Shown in pieces: positions 34,200 to 45,293 of a stretch of 64,000 bases of DNA. The translations under genes and the position numbers were made by a program. Source of the stretch: Kalmusia sp. IMI 367209 (taxonomy: Eukaryota > Ascomycota > Dothideomycetes > Pleosporales > Didymosphaeriaceae); NCBI GenBank assembly GCA_027946365.1, contig JAPEUQ010000003.1, positions 868,001-932,000 of the forward strand. Direction: 5' to 3'. Every line of letters begins with the position of its first letter. Within the stretch, counting starts at the first letter, position 1. Below the pieces are notes generated by a model. The model searched no databases. It was not told the origin of the DNA and saw only the letters and a program-made list of their open reading frames with translations.

Positions 34200-35424
34200 T
34201 CAAGTAGCTCTCGCGGCTGTGCCAACACTACCGGTTTCGAAAAGCTCTACCAAACCAGCTCCAACACACTCTTCCAAAATCCATTCAAACCGCAAACCAT
34301 AGAATTGCTTCCACTTTTTTGTTCGCCCGAGAAGAATACCTGCGAATTCCCCGCGCGCTTTCTTTTTATCAGCGATGTCTTCCTTGCCCAAAATGCCACC
34401 ATCCCACCGCTCTCTCAAAACATCCAATGGCGCTTCCTTATATTTCGATTTCTTTAATAGACCAATAAAGTGCGTCCGGGCGTCAATGAGGAGCTTGATG
34501 TGGGAGCCGGTGTTAGGAAGTGAGAAAGTATAGTAAGACTTCGTAGCTGTGCGTTGACCAGTCCCACCATGGCTGTGCTGCATCGCTGAAGGTCCTCCGA
34601 CTGCCTCCAGAGAACCTGCTGCGTGACGTGATCCCGATGATGAGAGAAATGAAAGACTGCCAGCTCCGGGCATTGAGAACAACGACGATTTGTAATCCAG
34701 CGCTGTGGCAGTAGTGAGAAAGCCAGCGGTTGTTAGGCTGGAGATTTCAGCTGGCGTGAAGGCGGTGCTCGTTATGGTCGTAGAAGTTGGGTTGGCTTTC
34801 AAGCTGGAGAGATATTTATCTGTTTTCACGTCAGCATGTTGGTCTCAACCCCCGTATAATATTGTTACCTTGGAGGTCTAATGCAATACTGGAATGCGAC
34901 CGGACTAATCGTTCCCATTCCTGCATAGAAGCGACACCATCTCCCACTGCATTAACACCTACTCCACGATTTGGTATCGTGACCTTTCGAATGATACCAG
35001 CCTGTGCAAGTTCAACGATTTCGCGCTCGGTTCTCGTAGAAGAGGCACCCAAAGCATCAATGTGAGCCATCGTCACAATTGGCGGCAACGCTTTCCGATA
35101 ATTCAAAACTTCGGCAATTCGCGTCGAGTTCATGCCCGCGTTCTTTTCCGGAATATCGCTGAACATCCTATTGCAGATATATTCCATGTACTGAGGCACA
35201 TCGCGAAAGTTAAGATCGGCTGCAAGAGAGGCAATCTCGCCCGTATCATCGAGCTTCTCGTCATCATCAAATTCTTCTATTTTCGCGGATTGCGAGGACT
35301 TCCTTCGAGGGCTAGCAGACGACAGCGAGGATATGGACCGTCGAAGACCGAGTGCTGACGCGGCACTCGGTTTTTTTGACTTTGTAATGCGTGAAGAGCG
35401 TGCGGGCGTGGTCTGAAATGACAT
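34200..35424 (-). CDS. STK19-family protein, 391 aa
   Basis: Exons (minus): 35424-34869 and 34819-34200; intron 34820-34868 (GTAACA..CTGAC..ACAG). The first 75 residues are basic and Ser-rich (RSSRITKSKKPSAASALGLR, SPRRKSS) and look disordered. The STK19 domain then runs to the end: DVPQYMEYICNRMF, YRKALPPIVTMAHIDALGAS, TEREIVELAQAGIIRKVTIP, DYKSSLFSMPGAGSL, HIKLLIDARTHFIGLLKKSK, WKQFYGLRFEWILEECVGAG. Human STK19 was first called a kinase but is now viewed as a winged-helix DNA-binding protein acting in transcription-coupled repair; by family a nuclear role is expected. No kinase motifs are visible, in keeping with that. Confidence 0.88.
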
Positions 35425-36043
35425 GCTCCTTGGAACAGACTTCCTCCCTCCTCTTCAGCAGTGCTTAATGAAATGAAGTTGGGTGAGGCCGTGGATCGTG
35501 CGCTGCTATGTAGTAATACCACGAGGCAACAACGACTCAATCAGGCGGCCACAGTATTACTGAACAAAGTGTGAGAGCGGTGTAGGCAACCATGTCAAGG
35601 AAGTTATTGAAGAGAAGACATGATCTAGAAGTGACAAATCAGGAAGCGATACAGAACTCGGTAGTCATTGGTGTTGAAAGAGTGGGCGTTCGGCTCTTTG
35701 AAGAAACCGCGGCATTCGCCACAGCGCCACAACGAGCATTGTACCTGCTATATCTTCAAGGGACGTGAGGGAAACCCAACATCATACTACTGATTTACTT
35801 CGCAAGGATCTGACTGAAACATGTTTATCTTAGGCTGCCTGCACAAATAGATGCTTGAGTTGCTTTCTATGTTCGTAATTTGTAGCAGCGCACGGCCACG
35901 TAAGACGTCATTGCTTGTGAAAGTGCGACGGAAGCTCTGGCAAGCTCAACCCTGATCCACAAGCAACGAAACACGCCATGAGCCGCGCACCTTAGCCTTA
36001 CTCCCTGCCTCGCATCCCTCTCCGCCGCAATCGATCGTTCGCC
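35425..36043. other. divergent intergenic region between STK19 and DGAT2 genes
   Basis: Shared upstream region; no gene seen. The DGAT2 side just before its ATG is rich in pyrimidines (CCCTGCCTCGCATCCCTCTC), common in fungal leaders. Confidence 0.5.
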
Positions 36044-37612
36044 ATGTCGCTCAATGCTGAGCCCTCGCAGCCCGAGGAGCGCGCTGCCAACGACCTCCCG
36101 CCCAAGTCGTACGCCGCCGCCGCCGAAGAGGCGCTGGAGAACGAGCCACAATCACATGATGGCCACACGGACGGCGCGGTGGACGACGCAAAGCAGGCCC
36201 TCGCCAAGAAGACACACGATTTCAAAGCCAATGGCACCAAAGCGATCCGGATCGTGCCGGCAGAGGAGTTCGAGGGTGAGGGTCAGGACAGCAGCCCCAA
36301 GAGCCCTGCAAGAGGCAGCCACCGTCGCAAGTCGTCGCTGAAGTCCAATGGCTCCATTGGCCGCAAGCACGGTGAGCAGCTGCGCAACGAGCTGTACGAG
36401 AAGCACCCCGACGGCAACGGCGAGCCCTTGACCAGTGTCAAACCATCCGCCGAGTTCGAGCTTGAAACGCGGACAGACAGGAAGCCCATGCGCAGGAACT
36501 CACAGCTCAAGTCGGGACGCCAGGCGGGCGAGGGATGGCATAGGAGCAAGTACGTCGCACACGTCTCCCTACAGTATTTCGCAGCTAACGGACATAGGAT
36601 ACGCTTCGCTCCGCTCAACGTCCCGCTCCAACGCCGCCTGCAAACGCTCGCCGTCCTCACCCATACGCTTAGCATCGCCGGTCTCGTTTCCATCTTCTTC
36701 TTCCTCTGCGCGATTCCCATACTGTGGCCCATATTGCTCCCCTACGTCCTTTATGTTCTCTTCTCCAATGCCGGCCACTCCGGAGAGCTCTCGTTCCGCA
36801 GCGAGTGGGCACGCCGTTCCAAGCTGTGGTCCCTCTTCGCCTCATACTTCCCCGCTCGCCTTCATCGCTCGCAGGAGCTAGAGCCCACACGTAAATACGT
36901 CTTTGGATACCACCCACATGGCATCATCTCCCACGGTGCCTTCGCCGCCTTTGCGACCGAAGCACTCGGCTTCTCCCAGCTGTTCCCCGGTATCACGAAC
37001 ACATTGTTGACCCTAGATGGCAACTTCAAGCTCCCTCTTTACCGCGAATATGCTCTGCGCATGGGGCTGGCTTCAGTCTCTCGCGAGTCGTGCGAAAACA
37101 TACTCAGCAAGGGCGGGAAGAATGGCGAGGGTATGGGCCGCGCCATCACCATCGTCATTGGAGGTGCGCGCGAGTCTCTTGAGTCGAAGCCAGGTAGCCT
37201 CCGTCTCGTCGTCCGTCGTCGCCAGGGCTTCGTCAAACTGGCCATCCGCAAAGGTGCCGATCTCGTCCCCGTCATCGGCTTCGGCGAGAACGAAATCTAC
37301 GAACAGCTAGATCCGCACGCACATCCATACGTCAACAAGTTTCAACTCTTCGTGAAGGCGGTCATGGGCTGGACTATCCCTCTATTTCATGCTCGCGGCA
37401 TCTTCAATTACGACGTTGGCATGATGCCTTACCGACGGCCGCTGAATATTGTTGTCGGCAGACCCATTCGCGTGGTGCAGCAACAGCATCCTGAGAAAGA
37501 CTACGTGGAAAAGGTGCATGAAGACTATATCAAAGAGCTTCTACGCATATGGAACGACCACAAGGACCAATTTGCCAAGGAGCGGACGGAGGAGCTCAAG
37601 ATCATTGAGTAA
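36044..37612 (+). CDS. diacylglycerol O-acyltransferase, DGAT2/Dga1 family, 506 aa
   Basis: Final step of triacylglycerol synthesis (acyl-CoA + diacylglycerol) at ER and lipid droplets. Exons 36044-36549 and 36598-37612; the intron (36550-36597, GTACGT..CTAAC..CATAG) is 48 nt without a stop, so the unspliced frame also stays open, but splicing yields the clean join HRSKIRFAPLNVPLQRRLQT. Residues 1-170 are hydrophilic, acidic and Ser-rich with repeated basic clusters, longer than in yeast Dga1. A double hydrophobic stretch (AVLTHTLSIAGLVSIFFFLC, IPILWPILLPYVLYVLF) forms the membrane hairpin. DGAT2 motifs follow: KYVFGYHPHGIISHGAF (active-site HPHG), GNFKLPLYREY, GGARESLESKPG, RKGFVKLAI-like, GADLVPVIGFGENE and PYRRPLNIVVGRPI. 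Confidence 0.95.
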   Translation: MSLNAEPSQPEERAANDLPPKSYAAAAEEALENEPQSHDGHTDGAVDDAKQALAKKTHDFKANGTKAIRIVPAEEFEGEGQDSSPKSPARGSHRRKSSLKSNGSIGRKHGEQLRNELYEKHPDGNGEPLTSVKPSAEFELETRTDRKPMRRNSQLKSGRQAGEGWHRSKYVAHVSLQYFAANGHRIRFAPLNVPLQRRLQTLAVLTHTLSIAGLVSIFFFLCAIPILWPILLPYVLYVLFSNAGHSGELSFRSEWARRSKLWSLFASYFPARLHRSQELEPTRKYVFGYHPHGIISHGAFAAFATEALGFSQLFPGITNTLLTLDGNFKLPLYREYALRMGLASVSRESCENILSKGGKNGEGMGRAITIVIGGARESLESKPGSLRLVVRRRQGFVKLAIRKGADLVPVIGFGENEIYEQLDPHAHPYVNKFQLFVKAVMGWTIPLFHARGIFNYDVGMMPYRRPLNIVVGRPIRVVQQQHPEKDYVEKVHEDYIKELLRIWNDHKDQFAKERTEELKIIE

Positions 37613-38040
37613 TTGTGCCTAGGAGAGTCCAGTCGCTCGGTGAGCGGCTTGTATGGTGTTGATATACTTGTTTCGGGCCCTGTATTGCTACCTTCTTCCT
37701 TTTGTCATGGTCAAGGATAGATTTGATTAGTACTGGCGTCGTGTTGGACATTACGAATGATACAACAACCTCTGGAGGTTTAGCAGCTCTCTGCAATGCA
37801 AATCTCATGGAAAATGTCCATTAAGTTACTTTTCACAAAACAGCAACTCTATTCTATACAGAGATACATTATGCGACATGGAAATTCAAAGATGATCCAA
37901 ATGCAAGCCATCCAATTTTCCTCCAACATGTAGATCATGTTATCCACCTAGCCCGACGCATGCTCATGCTACACTTCACTATTGAGGACCCAAAAACTTT
38001 CATAACATCACTATGTTACCACCAGGCAATGCGCTCCCAA
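37613..38040. other. intergenic between convergent genes, no gene seen
   Basis: 3' end of DGAT2 and of the decayed coiled-coil gene; no supported frame. Confidence 0.5.
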
Positions 38041-39176
38041 CTAGCACTCTTGGTACTCAGGCAAGTCTTCAAGCGGACTGCCCGTAAGCTCACCCCGGTT
38101 CCTGCGGTCTTTCTTGCTCTTTTGTCCGAAAGTACCTGCCTGCATCATTTGGTCCACTTTCGGAGCAAACTTTAAGTTTTTCTTATAAAGATCTTTGTAC
38201 TGTGTGTACATGCCCTCAGCAGAGGCCTTCCAATCATCTCTATCCATGGTAATTTCCTTCGCGTTCTTTTTCTCATCGGCGAGTATAACGTCCGTTTTTT
38301 CATCCAAATCCTTGGTTAGGATGCCCCATCTGCTGGAGATTGTCGTGATCTTTAAGGAGAGAACCCGACCTTTTCTAGCTTCTGCTGCGACCATCGCATT
38401 GATCTCTGGGCAGAGTCTTTCTGCTGCTTGAGCTGCGTCTGGAGCTGAGATGCTTGCTTATTGGCGGCATCGATCTTCTTCTGGTACCCTGCTTGGTCTT
38501 TGACGCAGGTATGGAAATGATTATTCCTTATGGTTGCAATCTTCATGGTGTATCGTGCGTGTAGTTCTCCAGTGTGCTAACTCTTGCTGCAGAACCTCTT
38601 TGTCTGCATAGAGTATCTGCTTCTCTCCCTCAGCCGCCCTTTTCTCGGCTAGTGCAGTTCGCGAAGGTTTCTTTTGCTCGTTTAGAGCTCCGCTTATTTC
38701 GGCACTCCTGGTCTCCAATGCGCGATTCAGATCGTCTTTCTTAATCGCTAAAAAGGCCTTCTCCATTGATATTCTGATAAGTGGATCTCTCGAAAGCTGC
38801 AATTCTGATGGTTCGTTGGCGCGAGCCGCATCATCATGTGATCTGGTCAATTGCGCCTCTAACTTGATAATACGGTTGCGGATAGTGGCTTGATATGGAG
38901 TTTGAGCGACACCATCATCTGGGTGGACTCGCTTTGGTGGCGTCAAGTTGACATCAGAAATCCTTTCGCGTTAGGCTCCAGTAGCAGCCTGAGACGTGTC
39001 TCTAGCTTTTGTGAGAACAAGCTGGTGACTTGTGTCGCGTGATTGTCCTCGGCAGGCCCTCTCTTTACAGCGGGGCTGTTGACAGCCATGCTGCTGTCAC
39101 TTACATCTTCAGCTCCCGGGGTCGGTATCTTCAGTTCTAAATGAAGCTGGATCTTCACCCTCGTCGAGCTTGTCAT
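38041..39176 (-). pseudogene. decayed coiled-coil protein gene
   Basis: Four overlapping minus-strand frames in series (39176-38943, 38946-38521, about 38540-38352, 38394-38041) all encode charged, Lys/Glu/Gln-rich helical sequence, for example LEAQLTRSHDDAARANEPSE, KKIDAANKQASQLQTQLKQQ and AKEITMDRDDWKASAEG. None of the three junctions offers a GT..AG intron that would connect them, and near 38350-38330 the coherent reading moves through a third frame (LLKDHDNLQQMG). I read this as one long coiled-coil gene of unknown family with at least three frameshifts. A set of unrecognised introns is a less likely alternative. Confidence 0.6.
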
Positions 39177-39398
39177 ACAATGTTTGCACGGACTTTCGCA
39201 CAGCGTTTTTCTCTGCTGCGTATTTTCTATTTAGACATGAAATCCACGCGGTCTATCCCTTTTCTCTTCGAACAACTCCTTTACTGAAGAGGGAGGTGCA
39301 TGTTACTTCACGACTGAAAGAGGAATAATGAGGCACAGGCAGCTTGAAAATGTGAAGAATTGAATAAGATATCTACAAGAGCGAACTGGGACTCCAGC

Positions 39399-41087
39399 TC
39401 AGTGCCCAAAAGCAGGGCCCTGCGCATTCATCTTCGCAAACTCCTTGTTCTCCTTCTGCCACTTATTCGCGTACTTGACACCGAAGCCATCGCTGAACAC
39501 CTCGCGCACAGCCTCAAGCGGCATACCCTTGACCTCGGGGAAGCAGAAGATGATGAAAATCCAGCCAATGAACATGAGTCCGCCGTAGAATCCGAAGGCA
39601 CCGGAGGGTGTGATGCCCTTCATCATAGACAGGAAAGTAGACGCAACTATGATGTTAGTCGACCAGCAGGTTGCGGTGTTAAGCATGGTGCCGACCGCGC
39701 GGACCTCCATAGGGATGAATTCGGTGCCGATCCAAGCGATGGTTGCAATGCCGGAGGCGTAGAAGCCGACAAAAGCGATGATGATGGCAATAAGGAGGTA
39801 GCCAGGCCAGCCGATCTCGTCAGATTGTACTTCTAGCGTGTGCGTGTCAATGGGGATGTAAGAGAATGCAACGGCGGCGATAGTGAGGCAGCAGAACATG
39901 GCGAAGACGGTGACGAGTAGGATGCTGCGGCGACCGAAGCGGTCCACCACGAGTAGGAGGACGCCGCTGAAAATAAAGTTGGCGCCTGAGACAGTGATAG
40001 CAACCGCAGTGGGGTTATTGAAACCGACGATCTTGAACAGCGTAGCACTATAGTACATGAGGGTGTTAAAGCCTGAGAACTGCGACAGAGCCATGATAAT
40101 ACAGGCAGTAGCCACGGCGCGCAAGGTAGCAGCGTTCTTGAAGATGGATTTAAAGGTCTTCCAAAGAGAATCATCGACCATTGTTTGTGTAGCTTCATGA
40201 ATGCTGAGCTCGATGCTAGCGATCTTCGCTCTACGTTGTGCTTCGGTGGAACTTGGATAAAGTCGAAGGAGCACCTTGTCGGCTTGATCTGCCTTGTCAT
40301 GGGCAACGAGCTGGCGGGGAGATTCGGGGCAGGTCAACAGGAGACCGGCGAGGAGAATGGCAGGCACGGCACCGATGCCGACGGTTGCGCGCCAGGCTTC
40401 GCCTTTGACTTCAGCGAAGGCTGCGCCAAGAGAAGAGGCGAAGAATTGTCCGAAGGTAACACTCATGTTCTGATAGCAAAGTCAGCATGAGCAGATGAAT
40501 CAGGTGAAGGGGGCTTTGCATACGTTGAACGCAACCATACGGCCGCGATATTTCGCGGGAGCGAGCTCGGAGATGTAGAGCGGGCAAATCATGGCGGCAC
40601 TACCAACTCCCAATCCGACAACGAAGCGACCGACGGCAAACTGTGGCACATGGTAGGCGGCAGTTTGGAGGACAGTTCCAATGACGAAGACTATACAGGC
40701 GGCCCAGATAGGCATTTTACGGCCAAACTTGTCGGCTGTCAGACCGGCACAGATGGCACCGACGAATGCACCGCCAGAGGTGAGCGACGTGACGAGCTCC
40801 TGCTCGGAGGAGGTGAGTTCATGACCGAGCGAGTTGCCAATGGTGACCAGAACCGACGAAATGTAACCTGTATCATAACCGAAGAGAAGACCCCCTAAAG
40901 AAATGACGATGGAGATGAGCCATGCTGCTTTAGATGCGGCGGTCTGTTCGATGGCGGAGAGTTCGTGCAGTTGCGCTGCATCGACGGTTCCCGAAGTATC
41001 GATTTTCTCGATCTTTTCCGACGAGGAGACAAAGTCCTCATCATGGTGGACTTTCTTCTCCAAATCTTTGCTGTCGTATGTCGCCAT
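39399..41087 (-). CDS. MFS sugar transporter, myo-inositol transporter (Itr) type, 544 aa
   Basis: Proton-coupled import at the plasma membrane. Exons (minus): 41087-40524 and 40469-39399; intron 40470-40523 (GTATGC..CTGAC..TCAG); the join gives RGRMVAFNNMSVTFGQFFAS. Twelve membrane segments. Signatures: GGLLFGYDTGYISSVLVTIG in helix 1 (the myo-inositol group typically has FGYDTGYIS), DKFGRK loop, R-rich PLYISELAPAKYRGR (PESPR-type motif as LTCPESPRQL), QFSGFNTLMYYSATLF in helix 7 and VDRFGRR. N-terminus is an acidic 65-residue cytosolic stretch. Substrate call rests on these signatures from memory; another polyol or hexose is possible. Confidence 0.88.
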
Positions 41088-42310
41088 CGTCAGGATTAGA
41101 GCAATGCTAAGACGAAAAGAACAATGAAGTCGAAATAAGAGCCAACGGGACTAATTCGTCCTTTCAGGTGATGAAGAATTTAGGCTTGGTCGCAATGCCA
41201 GTGAAGGCTGCTATGATGGAGGTGAATTGGTGGACCCAAGTGGTCTATATATGTTGATCCCGGCGGCGTTCAGTAACGATGATGCCAACCTCTCCAGTAA
41301 GACCAAGGTTGCCAGGAATTGAGGGATTTCGACGATTGCTACGTTGGGACCCGCTTCAGCCCGTCACAAGGGGCTTAGCCCTCTCTCCGCACATTCTGCG
41401 GTCGGAAGCTAGACTAGCAGGACTTGGGGTGCATGAGCGGGGTGTCGGTTGTAGGCCCGATCAGACGGTGTCATCGCTACTCGCGTGGTGCCGAACGTGA
41501 AGCCGAACGCCCAGATAGCCTAGATCATCGGGATTGGGGCAATTGCGATTGGATGGGAGACTGCCGTACTTGCCCAAGAATTATAGACCGACGATGATTG
41601 GGCAGGACTCGTGTATCAGACGCTGTTGAGGGCTCGGTGTGCAACCCAGATCTAGGCGCGGAACTCATTGCCATGTTCAGTTCTATTAAGCTAGTGTGGG
41701 CACGGTCCAGCCCACGAACTTTGCACACTACACAGCATGGAAGTTTATTCCGCAGCACTCTCAAATTTGCTGCAACACCAAGCTGAGCCTCACTTCGATG
41801 CGAACTATCCAGCTACTTGCCGGCCGAAACAAGTTCCATCCGTCCTCACCCGGGGTCACGTGCTTGAGACACTGACGAATGACGTAGCGTGGGGCTTCTT
41901 CTTTTTCAGCATGTCAAGGGGAGCGACACTTGGACAAAGTCAGGTGGCCTCACCAAGTGGAGCTGGGCGGAAATTGAAAGGGCCCGCAGAATGCTAACGA
42001 ACTTCATCGAATTACAGTCCAACCCCAGTGCGATCCCAACATGACATCACATTGCGCGTCTGGGGAACTAAACTCCACTGCCATGCAGCCCAATGCCAGC
42101 CTGGTATCTGGAAGCACGAACCCTAGAGCGTCTCAAAGTCCAGTCTGGGATCCGGGGTCTAGCTCCCCCGAGTCAGTGAATAGCTACGGCTATCCCCTTA
42201 CGACCGCACACCTCACGATAGCACATAGCGATGAGACTAAGACAGATTTATGGCAATACTTCGTAAATTTCATGTCTATGTCTAACGCATCGTGACCCAT
42301 GCCAGTCTGC
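41088..42310. other. intergenic, no gene seen
   Basis: About 1.2 kb upstream of the inositol-type transporter and downstream of the reductase. Plus-strand frames at 41737-42295 resemble nothing. Confidence 0.5.
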
Positions 42311-44592
42311 TTAACCCCAAACGTCCGCCTTCCACTTTCCTCGCTTCTTCAAACCATCAGTCCAGCTCTTCACCTCGCTTTCACTCAGCCCCTTTAGCTT
42401 GCTAGCAGCCTCCTCCATTTTCCCATCAACCTCCCTCGCCATACTTGCCTTGCCACAAATGTACATGTTTGCCCCTGCGTCTAGCATCTCCAGCACCGTC
42501 TCGCTCTCATCGGCCACTCGGTCCTGCACGTAGACGCGCTTACCGCCTTCCCTTGAGAAAGCAGTGATTATCCGAAGCTTATCGCCGAGCGTCTCCTGCA
42601 GCTTTTCCAGTTCTGTGCGGTAGATGTAATCAGAGCTAGGGCCGCGGCAACCGAAGATAAGGAGCATCCGGCCTACAGATTTACCAAGACCGTGGAGTTT
42701 GGCTCGTTCGGCAAGGAAAGCACGGAAAGGCGCAAAGCCCGTACCGGCGGCGATGAGGATGAGCGGCGTCGAAGAGGTGATTGGGAGCTTGAATTTCGAT
42801 TTTCGGACGTGTGCGAAAACTCGTCCGCCTTCGACGTCTCCAGATGTGATATGTTGGAATGAAGGGGTGGATACTGTAGCGTTCGAAGGGAGTTTGGAAG
42901 CGGAAAGGAGGTAGTTCGATGTCAGGCCGTGGATGGTGCTGCTGTTTTCACCTGCGATGGCCTTGTTGACGACAAGGGCTGTGATAGCGATGCGTCGCGG
43001 CGAGATAACGGAGCTTGAAGAGATAGAGTAGTATCGTGGTTGCAGCGGAAGTAAATGTTCCACCACAAAGGAGAGAGGCAGAGCAGTCCACGGCTCGTTA
43101 GGACTGGCGAGCTGGAGCAGACGTGCGAGAGTAATGTGTGTAGACGAAGTGAAGTGTTCGTAGCGGGTACGGTCTTGGCCGATCTCGGCCATCATGGTCT
43201 TTGCAGCAGGTGTGGGAGCGAATTGGGCCAGTTCTGCAATCATTTTTCGTGAGATTGAGCCGCAGATTTCCAGATGATGTCGTAGCGCAGCCTCAAGCGT
43301 GCTGCCTGAAGGTACTTTTGGTTTAGACGAATCGTCCAGAGCTGAGACTGTAAGTGCATATGCCTTACGATCATTGAGTCCTAGAGTCTTCAAGAGTCTC
43401 TCAACCTCTTCATCCGGATTGCACGGCCATATTCCGATGTGATCGCCTGTCTTGTAGACGAGATCGCTGTTTCCAAGGTCGAGCTCCATGTGAATACAAT
43501 TCCGATCGCCAGCAGAGAATAACTCGCGAGAACTTCGAATCGGCAGCGGAAAGATAGCCGAGTTCATTGTGGATTGTTGATGGTGCACCGAAACTTGGTG
43601 AACCGAGTCCTCCTTCTCACCATCAACCTTCTCGACGAGTTCGACACTCACAGTGGGTTGGTACGCAACGGTCTTCTGCTCGTAACCCATGCCTCGGAGC
43701 AAGGCAAACATATCATCCTTCCACGACTGGAAATCTTCCTCAGTAGCACCTTCAGCATCGTCTGCTCTCTGCGGAGGCATAAGTGTGGTAGCACCAGCGT
43801 TGTCAAGTGCTTCCACCACAACATCGAGGACGCGGTTATAGTATTTGTAGTTGCTGTTTCCAAGGCCGAAAGCAAGGTATTTCAGCTTCTCCAACTTCGT
43901 ATTTTGGTCTTTGATCCGTTTGATCCAATCCCACAGCCCCGCAGCATTATCACTAGGATCTCCCTCGCCGTACGTGCTAAGAATGAAGACGGCGAAGTGT
44001 GTTTGTTGGATCTCCGCAATCGAATCGGCATCGTAATCAGACAAGTCCTGTAGAGTGTGAGCCTTACATTACTGAAAGACACAATTTCAAATTTTTCTTT
44101 TGCGCATATTCTCCGAGTGTGTTACAAATTCAGAGGCAACACAATACACTATCAGACAATGATTGACCTGGGGCGACTTACTGCTACCAGCGCATTAATG
44201 CCGAATCTTGTGTGACACTCACGCCCCAGTGTCTCTGCAAAGCGCTCCGCAGTCCCAGACTGCGAACCCCAGAAAATGACCATCTGGTAGTCACCCTCTC
44301 CCAACCGTTGAGCAACATTCCGAGTAGCAGCTGTCTTGCTACTAGAAGCACCGTCTGCGAGTTGGGGGCGCTCGAACCAGACCTTGTAGTAAGGATCCGG
44401 CTTGTCCCAAACGCGCCCTCGCGTTATGAACCCAAGGGCCGAAAGAAGAAAAAGTACAACGGCGACACCATCTGCTGTGCTTGACGGTTTGAGCGTCTCG
44501 AATATGGGAGAGGATTGCAGTGCTCGCAGCAGCGGATTGAGCGATGACTGGAGCTCGCTAATGTCGAGAGGAAAATTGAACGACTCCATCAT
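42311..44592 (-). CDS. NADPH-cytochrome P450 reductase, 715 aa
   Basis: Passes electrons from NADPH through FAD and FMN to P450s in the ER membrane. Exons (minus): 44592-44182 and 44047-42311; intron 44048-44181 (GTAAGT..ACAG). A membrane helix at residues ~43-58 (GVAVVLFLLSALGFIT) follows a 40-residue lumenal tail. FMN domain: IFWGSQSGTAERFAETL, LSTYGEGDPSDNA, FGLGNSNYKYYN. FAD domain: HMELDLGNSDLVYKTGDHIG and LQPRYYSISSSS. NADPH domain: LIAAGTGFAPFRAFLAER, MLLIFGCRGPSSDYIY, and MYICGKASMAREVD, ending in WKADVWG with the flavin-stacking Trp near the C-terminus. All cofactor motifs look complete. It lies head to head with a P450, so it may be a dedicated or second reductase instead of the general housekeeping copy; only the rest of the genome can tell. 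Confidence 0.95.
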
Positions 44593-45293
44593 GAATTGTG
44601 AGTTTGTCGATTGACAGCACTGAGTGCTCGAGCACGTAATATTATACGACTAGACTGCTTGACACTCTTTGAGTGCTTCCCCGCGACGCGTTTGGAGGCG
44701 TTTGGAGGCGTTCGGATTTGCCTACTATACCTAGGCAGAAAGGAACGAGGGCATCCATCACGTGGACCTTATGATGGCGAATTCATACCAACAGTCCTTT
44801 TCTAGGAAATCGGCGTTTGTAAAGAGCAGGCTAGAGTGAACCGGACACCTATGCAATCCTGGGCATGTCCCACCATGCCGCTCATCGTGCGCAATCTCTA
44901 AAGTAATTCGACTGTTTGAAAGGGGAAATACGGCTTCATGTGGACGCTGTGGGGGGCTGGAAGCTCCGCAATAGACTGGAGGTAGGTCAATGTTTCGCCG
45001 CTCGCGTGAACCCCGCGATGGTTTAAACCCCGCGTTTCTCCACGCACAGTAGAGCTTTCCGACTAGTGTGATTACTCGATATGGGAATGTTCTCCGTACA
45101 CTTCTATGTCAGTGAGATGTTGGTCATTCTGCATTTGGATCGGCTGCCCAGACTCCGCAGAGAGTATCTATGTGAGTGCGCTCAACTACAGTTTTAAAGA
45201 GATGACGGCGACGCCTTTGTGAAGATGAAGACAGCTTCTCGCATTACACAGAGCCCATACGATTGTGGTGTCTTCAACTCTTCGCTTCACACA
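44593..45293. promoter_or_regulatory. shared divergent promoter of the P450 reductase and P450 genes
   Basis: Seven hundred bases separate the two start codons with no gene between. Two direct copies of AACCCCGCG (45009-45017, 45026-45034; start-to-start 17 bp) give GCGGGG on the minus strand, matching the CreA carbon-repressor consensus SYGGRG; a further match GTGGGG is at 44949-44954. A perfect 10-bp tandem duplication TTTGGAGGCG lies at 44691-44710, closer to the reductase. Co-regulation and glucose repression are inferences from these positions. Confidence 0.5.

Noticed and set aside
33861..34457. 198-codon plus-strand frame
   Set aside because: Mostly antisense to the well-supported STK19 exon 2; no family resemblance.
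41737..42295. Plus-strand frames near the reductase 3' end
   Set aside because: No homology recognised; located in the 3' intergenic space.
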